Positions 1-7,332 are shown, numbered from the stretch's first letter. The stretch: 16,049 nucleotides of DNA from Anaerolinea sp. (GCA_020216845.1 JAIWNK010000060.1:1-16049); one strand, 5' to 3'. Numbers and translations: made by a program. The notes: generated from the sequence alone by a model not told the origin.

Positions 1-101
1 TGCCGCCGACCGAAACACCGACGGCCAACACACCCACGCCCAGCGCCACCGGCCCAACGCCAACGGGAACCCTCACCACTACGCCGAGCGCTTACCCCTA
101 A
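1..101 (+). CDS. C-terminal tail of a truncated Pro/Thr-rich, probably secreted protein
   Basis: Reading from base 3, an open frame runs from the window edge to a TAA at 99-101. The visible 32 residues are almost entirely Pro, Thr, Ser, Ala and Gly, with PTPS, PTPT and TTTP patterns, and the protein ends in SAYP. Such low-complexity tails are common as stalks or linkers in secreted and surface proteins, especially in Chloroflexota, and are often glycosylated; that is family-level knowledge applied by inference. The other two frames lack this compositional logic. The functional part lies outside the window, so no function can be given. The stop is 8 bases from the convergent stop of nadE, and I see no terminator hairpin between them. 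Confidence 0.55.
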   Translation, partial: PPTETPTANTPTPSATGPTPTGTLTTTPSAYP

Positions 102-109
102 ACCGCCGC

Positions 110-931
110 TCAGGTGCCCCAATCGCGCAGGTAGAGAAAATCATAGCCAACCGTGCGGTTGCCCAGCTTGGCAATCGGCGGCAAAACACGCTTGAACTGA
201 TTGCGCTGAATGCGCCGTACCACCCGTTGCACGAAATCTTCCGCAAAACCGGCCTGCACACACTGCTCCGGCGTGTAACGCTGATCCACCAACAAATAGA
301 GCAATGCGTCCACCTCAGCATAGGTAAAGCCCAACTCCGCCTCATCGGTCTGCCCGGCCCACAAATCAGCTGAAGGCGGCTTTTGCAGCACCGATTGCGG
401 CGCCCCCAGGTCGCGCGCCAGCTGCCGAACCTGCGTCTTATACAGGTCGCCCAGTGGGTTGAGCGCGCACGCCGAATCGCCATACAGCGTGGTGTAGCCA
501 AGCAAAATTTCGGTCTTGTTACCTGTGCCGACCACCAGGCCATCGAATGCAGCCGATTGATCATACAACACCACCATGCGCGCCCGCGCCATGATGTTGC
601 CGCGCCGCATGGCGCTCATCTCCGGAAAGCGCGCAAACAACGGTTCAACCATCTCAGTAATTGGGATAGTGACAGACTGCACGCCGGTGATTTCGATGAC
701 CCGTTGTGCATCCTCGAGCGAATCGGGCGAAGACGTGCGGTAGGGCATGCGCACAGCCAGCACATTGCTCGGCCCGAGGGCGCGCGCGGCCAGAATACAC
801 GACAGGGCCGAATCAATCCCGCCGGAAAGCCCCACCAAGGCCCGTTGAAAACCCTGACGGCGAATCTCGCTGGCAAGGAAGCCCGTCAAAACACGTTCAA
901 CCAGGTCACTACAAATCGTCAGGTCAATCAT
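110..931 (-). CDS. nadE: NAD(+) synthetase, NadE synthetase subunit
   Basis: This 273-residue protein adenylates nicotinic acid adenine dinucleotide and amidates it to NAD, the last step of NAD synthesis in the cytoplasm. The ATP-pyrophosphatase P-loop SGGIDS is at residues 36-41. Other NadE signatures follow: GTGNKTE, a GDSA...P.GDLYKTQV stretch, and PSADLW.GQTDE.ELG.TY near the C-terminus. The length fits a stand-alone NadE; the fused glutamine-dependent enzymes are at least twice as long. I chose the ATG at 929-931 because an excellent AAGGAGGT lies just upstream, whereas the frame open to 1045 gives an unconvincing Cys/Arg-rich extension that lies over the neighbouring gene. The start overlaps the end of the upstream amidase gene by 8 bases, which implies translational coupling. 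The neighbour probably supplies ammonia from glutamine. Confidence 0.93.
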   Translation of the reverse strand: MIDLTICSDLVERVLTGFLASEIRRQGFQRALVGLSGGIDSALSCILAARALGPSNVLAVRMPYRTSSPDSLEDAQRVIEITGVQSVTIPITEMVEPLFARFPEMSAMRRGNIMARARMVVLYDQSAAFDGLVVGTGNKTEILLGYTTLYGDSACALNPLGDLYKTQVRQLARDLGAPQSVLQKPPSADLWAGQTDEAELGFTYAEVDALLYLLVDQRYTPEQCVQAGFAEDFVQRVVRRIQRNQFKRVLPPIAKLGNRTVGYDFLYLRDWGT

Positions 932-1784
932 TGCTACCTCCTTGCAGAATGCGCGCCAACTCACGTTGCACCAACGCCGTGCGCTCATCCCGCAGCAGCG
1001 GCAGGCGCGTGCGCGTGCGATGCAATTGATCCAGATCCAATTCAACCAGGGTCAACGCCTCCTCATCATAAGGGCCCTTGGCAAGCACCTCGCCATCCGG
1101 GTCATATACCCCGGCCCCGCCCCAAAAATGCAAGCCGTCTTCAAAGCCAACACGGTTGCTATGCGCCACGAAGGTTGTGAACAACCCCGCATAGGATCGG
1201 CAAATGGCATCTACCCAACGAGCTGAGGCCAGTTCGGGGGCAGCGCTGACGCCGCGCCCCGGCGAGGCCGAGGTAAAGATCAACAAATCGGCCCCATCCA
1301 GCCACAACAAATACGGCAGGGAGGCATGCCAAAAATCTTCGCAAATCAACATGCCCACGCGGCCAAAGCGCGTATCAAAAGCCCGCACGCCATCGCCCCA
1401 GGCAAAAAAGCGCCCCTCATCGAACAGGCCATACGTCGGCAAATAGACCTTGCGATGGACATGCAACACCTGCCCACGCGAAAGATAAGCCGCGGAGATG
1501 AAGAAGCGGCTGCGCACATCTTCTTCAACAAAGCCAACCACCAGGTCCAGGTCACGGCTCGCCTTGAGCAACGGGCCAAAGAAAGCATCTTCAGCAACCG
1601 GTCGGCGCGCCACTGTAGAGGCGAGGTCTTGTAACACATAGCCCGTCAGCGAAAGCTCGGGGAAGATGAGCAGTTCGGCCCCAGACCGGCGCGCCTCTTC
1701 CGCCAACGCCAAATGCTTTTCCAGGTTAGGCTGCAAAACACCCAAACAGGTGTTGATTTGAGCCAGGCCCAAAGTCAATTTCAT
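924..1784 (-). CDS. Nitrilase-superfamily amidase, probable glutaminase subunit for NadE
   Basis: A 286-residue carbon-nitrogen hydrolase. The Glu-Lys-Cys triad of the superfamily is visible: E43 in FPELSLTGY, K112 in HRKVYLPTYGLFDEGR, and C148 in MLICEDFWH. FPELxLTGY, KxYLPTYGxFDE and ICEDxW are the forms found in the glutaminase domain of glutamine-dependent NAD synthetases. The gene lies directly upstream of nadE and its TGA overlaps the nadE start. I infer that it hydrolyses glutamine and passes ammonia to NadE, so that the pair equals the usual two-domain enzyme split in two. A general amidase acting on another substrate (for example omega-amidase or N-carbamoylputrescine type) is possible but fits the context less well. 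The ATG at 1782-1784 was chosen because GGAGG (1789-1793) precedes it by four bases; a second ATG six codons upstream lacks this. Confidence 0.85.
   Translation of the reverse strand: MKLTLGLAQINTCLGVLQPNLEKHLALAEEARRSGAELLIFPELSLTGYVLQDLASTVARRPVAEDAFFGPLLKASRDLDLVVGFVEEDVRSRFFISAAYLSRGQVLHVHRKVYLPTYGLFDEGRFFAWGDGVRAFDTRFGRVGMLICEDFWHASLPYLLWLDGADLLIFTSASPGRGVSAAPELASARWVDAICRSYAGLFTTFVAHSNRVGFEDGLHFWGGAGVYDPDGEVLAKGPYDEEALTLVELDLDQLHRTRTRLPLLRDERTALVQRELARILQGGSND
936..943 (-). promoter_or_regulatory. Ribosome binding site of nadE inside the upstream gene
   Basis: AAGGAGGT on the minus strand, with GGAGG five bases from the nadE ATG. It lies within the last codons of the amidase gene and fixes the nadE start at 931 rather than at the longer open frame. 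Confidence 0.8.
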
Positions 1785-1801
1785 TTTTCCTCCACGGTTC
1801 A

Positions 1802-2521
1802 TCAAGATAAAACCCGTTGCCACCGCCAGGAAGCCCAGGCAGCAAAGAACAACACAACGCCCAAAAGCCAAATCGCCAGTGCCGCCCACAAATCATAGGG
1901 CAACCCATACCACATCGGGCGCGGATCAACCCGCAACACCGAAAAGAGCAACAGCACCCAGCCCAACGTCAAAACCATCCGAGCACTGCGCTGCCCGGCA
2001 AAAAAACGCCGCCTGCTCGTCTCCTCAGCCCCCAACAACAACCAGCACAGCAAAGCCGCCACCCACTGCAAAGGCCAGCGCGGGCTGCCATCCGGCGGCG
2101 TAGCAACAGCCAACAGCGAATCGGACGGCAACGCCGCTCCGTAGGCCACCCCGGCTGTCCAGGCCGCCAGCCAGCTCATCACCACCAATGGCGGCAGCAA
2201 CGGCGCCAACCAGGCATCTGCCGCCTGCCAAACCGAGCGGCGCAGCAACAAGGCCAACAGCCCAACCATCAGCAACGCCCCCAACACCGCCCCCGGCCCG
2301 CTCAGCCCGCCCAGCCAAACCATCCACATCTGCTGCGGACGGTTGGCAAAAGCCGCTGCATAAGCCCAGACAAAAGCAGCTCGCGCCCCCATCAATGCCC
2401 CAACCAACACCCCAAAGGCAGCGCACAGGTTTTGTACTGCCTGCTCAGCCGGGGCGCGCCAAAACACCAACACCAGCCCCAACACCGCGCCCACCCCAAT
2501 CCACAACGAAAAGCTGTTCAC
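1802..2521 (-). CDS. Lgt-like (prolipoprotein diacylglyceryl transferase family) membrane protein, probably not a canonical Lgt
   Basis: A very hydrophobic protein of about 239 residues with around seven membrane segments. The Lgt family is suggested by GAR at residues 45-47 with Y54 after it, by GGLSGPGAVLG (about 71-81) where Lgt has GGxxxHGGxxG, and by a later AGVAYG resembling the Lgt NGExxG/GCCYG region. The His of the Lgt signature is Pro here, and the Arg, Asn and Glu of the RxxNFxNxE region are not present, so transfer of diacylglycerol to prolipoprotein is doubtful. Start is uncertain: GTG at 2519-2521 (10 bases after AGGGG) or GTG at 2525-2527 (4 bases after it); the frame open to 2626 runs into the upstream gene. 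The gene lies between a phosphatidyltransferase gene and the NAD synthetase pair, so a role with membrane lipids is plausible. The exact function is unknown. Confidence 0.6.
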   Translation of the reverse strand: MNSFSLWIGVGAVLGLVLVFWRAPAEQAVQNLCAAFGVLVGALMGARAAFVWAYAAAFANRPQQMWMVWLGGLSGPGAVLGALLMVGLLALLLRRSVWQAADAWLAPLLPPLVVMSWLAAWTAGVAYGAALPSDSLLAVATPPDGSPRWPLQWVAALLCWLLLGAEETSRRRFFAGQRSARMVLTLGWVLLLFSVLRVDPRPMWYGLPYDLWAALAIWLLGVVLFFAAWASWRWQRVLS

Positions 2522-2528
2522 AGCCACA

Positions 2529-3233
2529 TCACCCCTTGCGGGCCTTGCGCTCTGGCGGTTCGAGTTTGGCCAATTCCGCTGCTTTGAGTGAAGAATATAA
2601 AAGGAAGCCGACAAAAAACAACACAACTACCACAAACAAACCCAAATCATACAAGGAGGGGCGCCACGAAATCCAGGGAAGCTTGACCTCCGGGTTGCCA
2701 ACGAAGAAAACAAGCGCATTGAACACAATCGTCAAAAAGCGCATCTCGGTCGGGCCCAAGTATGCATAGGAAATTTGGAACTTCCCTGTAACGATCGTAT
2801 CAATATACACCATCACCGAGAGCAACAAATACCCAATCAGTGCGAATAGAGCAATATCGAAGTGAATGTAAGGCGAAAGGCCCAGGCCGACAAAAACCAA
2901 CACCTGATCCAGCGCATCCACGGTGTGATCAATGAAAAACCCATACTTGGGGCGTTCAATGTTGCGATAGCGCGCCAGCGTGCCATCCAGGCTATCACCA
3001 AACCAATTGATCAAAAACCCCAGGCTTGCCAGCCACAAAAACCAGGGGCTATGATTGGTCAAAATGTAACCGCCAAACACCAACAACGTGCCAAAAAAGC
3101 CAAAGCCGGTCAACAAATCGGGGTTGACCCAACCCGGCATGTGTGCAGCCAGCCAACGCAAAGCAGGCCGTTCCAACGGTCCCAACAAAGTGAGATTGAC
3201 GCGAACATGTTGCGGACGAGCAGGCAAAGACAT
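2529..3233 (-). CDS. CDP-alcohol phosphatidyltransferase family protein
   Basis: A 234-residue integral membrane enzyme of the family that moves a phosphatidyl group from CDP-diacylglycerol to an alcohol such as glycerol-3-phosphate, inositol or inositol phosphate. The family motif Dx2DGx2ARx9Gx3Dx3D is complete: D80, D83, G84, A87-R88, G98, D102 and D106. These Asp residues bind the metal and CDP moiety. About six membrane segments surround and follow the motif, with a charged C-terminus. The ATG at 3231-3233 follows AAGGAG at good spacing. The stop overlaps the region of the downstream Lgt-like start, and the upstream acyltransferase gene ends 9 bases away. The alcohol substrate cannot be read from the sequence. 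Next to an LpxL-family acyltransferase, the pair recalls pgsA1-patA of mycobacterial phosphatidylinositol mannoside synthesis; that is an inference from families only. Confidence 0.85.
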   Translation of the reverse strand: MSLPARPQHVRVNLTLLGPLERPALRWLAAHMPGWVNPDLLTGFGFFGTLLVFGGYILTNHSPWFLWLASLGFLINWFGDSLDGTLARYRNIERPKYGFFIDHTVDALDQVLVFVGLGLSPYIHFDIALFALIGYLLLSVMVYIDTIVTGKFQISYAYLGPTEMRFLTIVFNALVFFVGNPEVKLPWISWRPSLYDLGLFVVVVLFFVGFLLYSSLKAAELAKLEPPERKARKG

Positions 3234-3242
3234 AGGGACTCC

Positions 3243-4169
3243 TTAAAGGGATAGTTGCTCGAGCACTTCGGGCCAAACCGGATAGGTCATGGACCACTGC
3301 TCGGGATGTGCTCGTAAGACCTCTTCGACAATGCTTAACACCACCTGGGCGTTGCTCAAAATCTCAGTTTCACGATCGGGGTAAGAGCGCAACCAAATTG
3401 GTTCAGAACAGTCTACCACATAGGTGCCATCCGGTTGCGCCAGGCACCACAGCACATACACGGGCACATGATTGCGCAAAGCCAGCGGGATGTAAGTCAC
3501 CGGCAATGAAGCCGGACGGCCAAAGAAGAGCGGGCGATAGGTTGCATCCGGCCAGGGACGGTCTAAGCCGGTCAGCACCGTGCCGCCGGCTTGCAACCAC
3601 TGACGCGCCCGCTGCAACGCTTCGACCGTAAAGGGCACAATCTCGACCCCACTCAAGCGACGCAATTCATTTTGCAACTGATAGCCGGACGGCGGTTGCG
3701 GAAAGGACAACACCAGCAATCGCAACCCCATCTGTGCCAACGCCAGCCCGGCCAGGTCAAACGCGCCGGTGTGCGGGCCAACGAAAACCGCACCGCTGCG
3801 CGCCTGTTGACGCTCGGCCAACAAAGCCTGCAACCGCGCAGAAAGCACCACCATCCGTTGCACACGCCGCGAGGCGCGCAGGTTGTGATAATGATCAAAC
3901 AATGCCCGCCCCGAAAACCCCAACACCTGACAAACCCGCCGATCCAGCTCGGTCGGCGAGAGCGTTCCATCGCTCAACACCCATTGATTGGCACGGATGG
4001 ATTGCAGCATGGCCGAACGGCGTCGGCAAAGCAAACCGCGCGTTACCCAATCAATCAGCAGATATCCAAGCCAACGCGGCGTCACCTGACTGAGCGTCAG
4101 CATCAGCCCAACTGCCAGACGACCATTCGACAAGCGCTCAACCGAGAAGAAAGAACGCTGTTTTTTCAC
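3243..4169 (-). CDS. LpxL/HtrB-family lipid acyltransferase
   Basis: A 308-residue protein of the lauroyl/myristoyl acyltransferase family. The catalytic HX4D motif is H133-D138 in GPHTGAFD. Further family features are a DRPWPD...YRPLFFG segment followed by a LPVTYIPLALRN stretch, and a C-terminal HPEQWSMTYPVWPE resembling the conserved PEQW region. Most Chloroflexota are thought to lack lipopolysaccharide, so the acceptor is probably a glycolipid, as for PatA in mycobacteria, rather than lipid A. The first start in frame is GTG at 4167-4169; TAA lies ten codons upstream. The ribosome site is weak (AAAGGA about 12 bases away, with GAGG touching the GTG). This is the first gene of the five-gene minus-strand operon and has a candidate promoter at 4213-4242. 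Confidence 0.82.
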   Translation of the reverse strand: MKKQRSFFSVERLSNGRLAVGLMLTLSQVTPRWLGYLLIDWVTRGLLCRRRSAMLQSIRANQWVLSDGTLSPTELDRRVCQVLGFSGRALFDHYHNLRASRRVQRMVVLSARLQALLAERQQARSGAVFVGPHTGAFDLAGLALAQMGLRLLVLSFPQPPSGYQLQNELRRLSGVEIVPFTVEALQRARQWLQAGGTVLTGLDRPWPDATYRPLFFGRPASLPVTYIPLALRNHVPVYVLWCLAQPDGTYVVDCSEPIWLRSYPDRETEILSNAQVVLSIVEEVLRAHPEQWSMTYPVWPEVLEQLSL

Positions 4170-4212
4170 CTCAGGTCCATATCCTTTACCGAAGCTTTAC
4201 GACTGTCTCGCA

Positions 4213-4242
4213 ATTTTAGCACATCTTTCACCGCCAATTGAA
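4213..4242 (-). promoter_or_regulatory. Candidate promoter of the lipid/NAD operon
   Basis: On the minus strand an extended -10, TGC TAAAAT (hexamer at 4213-4218), is preceded after 18 bases by TTCAAT (4237-4242) as a weak -35. The predicted start point near 4206 gives a leader of about 37 bases to the GTG at 4169. The call is by eye only. Confidence 0.4.
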
Positions 4243-4278
4243 ACACACACCTTCTTCAAACGTTAACAATCTTGGGAC

Positions 4279-4306
4279 TTGTAAATTTATTAATTTGTGT
4301 TAATAT
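4279..4306 (+). promoter_or_regulatory. Candidate promoter of the S8 protease gene
   Basis: TTGTAA (4279-4284), a 16-base spacer and TAATAT (4301-4306) with an upstream TGT forming an extended -10. It sits in a clearly AT-rich stretch (about 4250-4330) within an otherwise GC-rich window, between two divergent genes. The transcript would begin near 4313, about 50 bases before the chosen start codon. Confidence 0.45.
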
Positions 4307-4354
4307 TTGTTTGCTGATTGTTGATAAACGAAGTCCACTTTTGGCCGTTCTTTT

Positions 4355-4359
4355 GGAGG
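4355..4359 (+). promoter_or_regulatory. Ribosome binding site deciding the protease start
   Basis: GGAGG followed by five bases and GTG at 4365-4367. This places the start 31 codons after the first ATG of the open frame (4272), which lies upstream of the candidate -10 and so could not be on the transcript. Confidence 0.75.
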
Positions 4360-4364
4360 TAAAG

Positions 4365-7253
4365 GTGTTCCCTGCACAAAAACTTCACCTAATCTTTGTG
4401 GCGCTCACGCTGTTAATTGCGCCACTGTTCGTCCCCGTTGCCCCTGTTTCATCCAACCAAACGGATCATACGCAGTTGCTCGCTACCGCAACCGGTGCAC
4501 AAATCCAGGATCTTGGCGAGGTCGAAGCCAGCACGGTTACACTGCTCAACGGGCAACAAATTTTACGTCTCAAAGCCTATAACTTTGCCAGCGGGCAAGT
4601 TGTGGGCGCCGATTTTGCAAACGGCCAGGTCGTAGAGTACAACACCCTGGCCGCCGAAGCTGGCAAACAATGGCGTGAGCAGCACGGCGCCCTGACGCCT
4701 GCCACGGTCACGGCCCTTTCCAGCCTGGCGGCAGACGAACGCGTCAACGTTGCCGTGTGGCTTGCTGTGCAAGTTGAAAGCCTGCCGCGCCCCGAGCGCA
4801 CCCCGCAACGCGCCGACTTTGACACCGCCGCAGCAGACGCGACACAAGATGTTGCCTACGCCCCGCTTTCCGGCATAGAAATTGAAGGCAAGCCGGTTGT
4901 GCAGCCCTTGACCGACTCGGCCATCCCTGCGGAGGTGCGCGACTCGCTTAGCACTCGCAGCAGCGGCGAAAACGTGACCGAAACGCCCAAGACGGAAGCC
5001 GAAATTGTCGCCAACCGTCAGGCCCAAAGCGATGCCCTGCCCTCAGCCGCAGCGGATACAGAAATCGCTGCGTTCAAAGCCGCCAACGACGCCTACATTC
5101 GCAGCCAAATTGCCCCGGCCCGCGCCCAATTCTTGCAAAAACTGGAAGCCAACGGGCTCAAGTCTACCTACGCCAGCGAAATGGTGCCAATGGCCTATTT
5201 GCCCAACCTGACGCGCAGCGAAGTCGAAAAGCTGGCCTTCTGGCCTGAAATTGACGCCATCTACATCGTCCCGGATCAGGCCGGCCCTAGCTTGAACATC
5301 GCCCGCATTTCACAAAACGCGCACCTGATCTCGAATGTTGGCTACACCGGCAATGGGGTCAATGTCTCTGTCACCGAGGGGGAGCGCGCCTTCTTTGGCA
5401 ACCCCTACCTGACTCTTGACCAGGCATATGACGGCTCAAAACCTTATGCCGACCACCCAACCGCGGTTGCCGGTTTCATCCGCAGCACCTTCACCAACAC
5501 CTTCTTCAATTACGAGGGGCTGGCCAAAGCCGCAACGGTAGACAGTGCCAATGGTTCCTATTCTGATTTTGGCGTGATGAGCGCCGCCATGGATTGGGGC
5601 GCAAGCAACAACACCGTGCTGAACAACAGCTGGTATTGGGATAGCAGCAACAACCCCTCCTTCTGGTCTGTGGACCGTCAGCAAGATTACTATGTGCGTT
5701 ACAACTATGACTTTGTCACCGTTGCGGCGGGCAATTTTGGCAATGGCTGTGGCAGCAACTTCAGCAGCTATGTCCTTTCGCCCGCCAAGGGCTATAACGT
5801 CATGACGGTTGGCAACTACGATGACCTGGATACAATTGGCTGGAGTGGCGACGCCATGGATATATGCAGCAGCTATGGTGACCCGGCCAACGATGGCAAC
5901 ACCATTTTCCACGCCAAGCCCGAAGTTTCGGCGATTGGCACAGGCATGTCCAGCACCCTGGCCAATTCGTCTGCGCCCTATGTTGGGCCAGTGGGCAGCG
6001 GCACAAGCTACGCTTCCCCCATGGTCGCCGCCCTGGCAGCAGATTTGATCCAGGCTGTGCCGGCTTTTAGCTCCGAGCCCGAAGTGTTGCGGGCGTTGAT
6101 CATGGCCACGGCGCTGCACAACATCGAAGGCAGCAGCCGCTACAGCGATGTAGATGGCGCCGGCGGCATTGATGTCAGTGCAGCCCTGGCAAGCGCCGAA
6201 CGCGGCAATTACCAATCCACTTTCATTGATGCCAGCACGACCTACCCAATCACCTACACTCAATATGCGTATGCGGGCGAGAAAGTGCGCTTTGCCATCA
6301 GCTGGCTCTCTAACCCCACCAGCGACTACACGACCGACCCATTGCCGGTAGACCTTGACCTATCCGCCTACCGTGCTGATGGCACAACCTACATCACCGG
6401 TTCAGCAAGCATCAGCAACAACTTCGAAATTGTCGAGTTCACCGCCCCCGCCTCTGAAACCTATCAATTCAAGGTCGCACGCTTTGGCAGCCATAGCGGC
6501 AACGGCACCTGGCTGGGTGCTGGTTGGTGGCGCGGCGTCTATCGCATCAGCCCCAACGCTGGCTATAGCGACCCACAAGCCACGCCGCTTGGCACACACC
6601 TGGCTGTTTACCCCAACAACTGGTCACCCAGCACCTACTGGCGTGCCTTTGGCATCCGCTCAGACGATGGTGGAGATCATGACCTGTACATGACCACAAG
6701 CAGTGAATTCGATGACCCAAGCACCCGCACCGAATTGGCCGCATCCAAATCCGGTTTCAACGACGACATCATTGTCGTTGATGGCAATCACTGGACCCCA
6801 GCCGTGCCAGAACACTATCAGGTAAAACGGTATAGCGGCAGCGGCGGCTATAAGGTTGGCTGGTCGAACCAGGGCATTGCCATCTATTGGCCTGGCACCT
6901 ATGGGCCCTACACCATGAGCTCTTCCCAGGTCGTACAAGTCTTTGATCTCTATGTGTCCAACACACACTCCGTACGCGTCTCCATCGTTCCGACCGGCAG
7001 CAATGCCAGCAACCTGGCTGTGTACCTCTACAAATCAGATCCCAGCACGCAAACCGGCATGGCGCTGCAAAAATGGGAGGCCGTTCGCTATTCGGATAGC
7101 AGCTCAGACCCAACAACCGTTGAGCGGATCACGTATGCATCTGAAAGTGACTGGTATGGATTGGTTGTGTCCAACCGCAGCAGCAGCACTGCCTCTTATT
7201 ACATCGTCATTGAATTGCTGCAAAACTTATACCTGCCCGGCGTGCTCCGCTGA
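4365..7253 (+). CDS. Secreted S8 (subtilisin-family) serine peptidase with Glu in place of the catalytic Asp
   Basis: A 962-residue exported protein. The N-terminus (FPAQKLH, then about 18 hydrophobic residues, then PVAPVSS) is a signal peptide. Residues 30-330 are a proregion; the part around 240-310 looks like an inhibitor-I9-type propeptide. The catalytic domain spans about 330-590: His364 in DHPTAVAG, the oxyanion Asn457 in VAAGNFG, and the nucleophile Ser548 in GTSYASP. Where subtilisins have V-x-D-[ST]-G, this protein has VSVTEGE (E338, E340), so Glu seems to replace Asp. Two beta-rich regions follow (about 625-720 and 780-950), and the protein ends in LYLPGVLR. It begins at GTG 4365 after a GGAGG. 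A hairpin and a PrcB-like lipoprotein gene follow. I infer an extracellular protease, possibly surface-retained; the activity is uncertain because of the Glu. Confidence 0.85.
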   Translation: MFPAQKLHLIFVALTLLIAPLFVPVAPVSSNQTDHTQLLATATGAQIQDLGEVEASTVTLLNGQQILRLKAYNFASGQVVGADFANGQVVEYNTLAAEAGKQWREQHGALTPATVTALSSLAADERVNVAVWLAVQVESLPRPERTPQRADFDTAAADATQDVAYAPLSGIEIEGKPVVQPLTDSAIPAEVRDSLSTRSSGENVTETPKTEAEIVANRQAQSDALPSAAADTEIAAFKAANDAYIRSQIAPARAQFLQKLEANGLKSTYASEMVPMAYLPNLTRSEVEKLAFWPEIDAIYIVPDQAGPSLNIARISQNAHLISNVGYTGNGVNVSVTEGERAFFGNPYLTLDQAYDGSKPYADHPTAVAGFIRSTFTNTFFNYEGLAKAATVDSANGSYSDFGVMSAAMDWGASNNTVLNNSWYWDSSNNPSFWSVDRQQDYYVRYNYDFVTVAAGNFGNGCGSNFSSYVLSPAKGYNVMTVGNYDDLDTIGWSGDAMDICSSYGDPANDGNTIFHAKPEVSAIGTGMSSTLANSSAPYVGPVGSGTSYASPMVAALAADLIQAVPAFSSEPEVLRALIMATALHNIEGSSRYSDVDGAGGIDVSAALASAERGNYQSTFIDASTTYPITYTQYAYAGEKVRFAISWLSNPTSDYTTDPLPVDLDLSAYRADGTTYITGSASISNNFEIVEFTAPASETYQFKVARFGSHSGNGTWLGAGWWRGVYRISPNAGYSDPQATPLGTHLAVYPNNWSPSTYWRAFGIRSDDGGDHDLYMTTSSEFDDPSTRTELAASKSGFNDDIIVVDGNHWTPAVPEHYQVKRYSGSGGYKVGWSNQGIAIYWPGTYGPYTMSSSQVVQVFDLYVSNTHSVRVSIVPTGSNASNLAVYLYKSDPSTQTGMALQKWEAVRYSDSSSDPTTVERITYASESDWYGLVVSNRSSSTASYYIVIELLQNLYLPGVLR

Positions 7254-7283
7254 GGAGAAACTTTTCGGGATCGTTGAACGTCT

Positions 7284-7320
7284 GATGGGTGAGGGTCGTG
7301 ACCCTCACCCATCCTGTTTT
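7284..7320 (+). terminator. Hairpin with T-tract between protease and lipoprotein genes
   Basis: A perfect 14-base inverted repeat, GATGGGTGAGGGTC (7284-7297) with its complement at 7300-7313, separated by two bases, so in RNA the top pairs open to form the loop. It is followed by TGTTTT (7315-7320). It looks like a Rho-independent terminator, but the lipoprotein ribosome site begins at 7321, directly after the T-tract. It may therefore be a partial terminator or an mRNA-stability or attenuation element that sets the ratio of the two products. Confidence 0.7.
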
Positions 7321-7332
7321 GGAGGTTGACCG

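Noticed and set aside
932..1045. N-terminal extension of NadE to 1045
   Set aside because: The extension is Cys/Arg/Trp-rich, unlike NadE, and overlaps the amidase gene. A strong ribosome site marks the start at 931.
1817..2769. Plus-strand open frames rich in Pro, Gln, Arg and His opposite the Lgt-like gene
   Set aside because: The minus-strand product is a coherent membrane protein in an operon. The plus-strand frames look like complements of hydrophobic codons.
4272..4364. Earlier ATG for the protease
   Set aside because: It lies upstream of the candidate -10 and lacks a ribosome site. The GTG at 4365 has GGAGG and begins a normal signal peptide.
5436..6263. Minus-strand open frame inside the S8 protease gene
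   Set aside because: It lies opposite the catalytic domain with its conserved His, Asn and Ser motifs. Its composition (Ala/Gly/Val/His rich) is that of a high-GC shadow frame.
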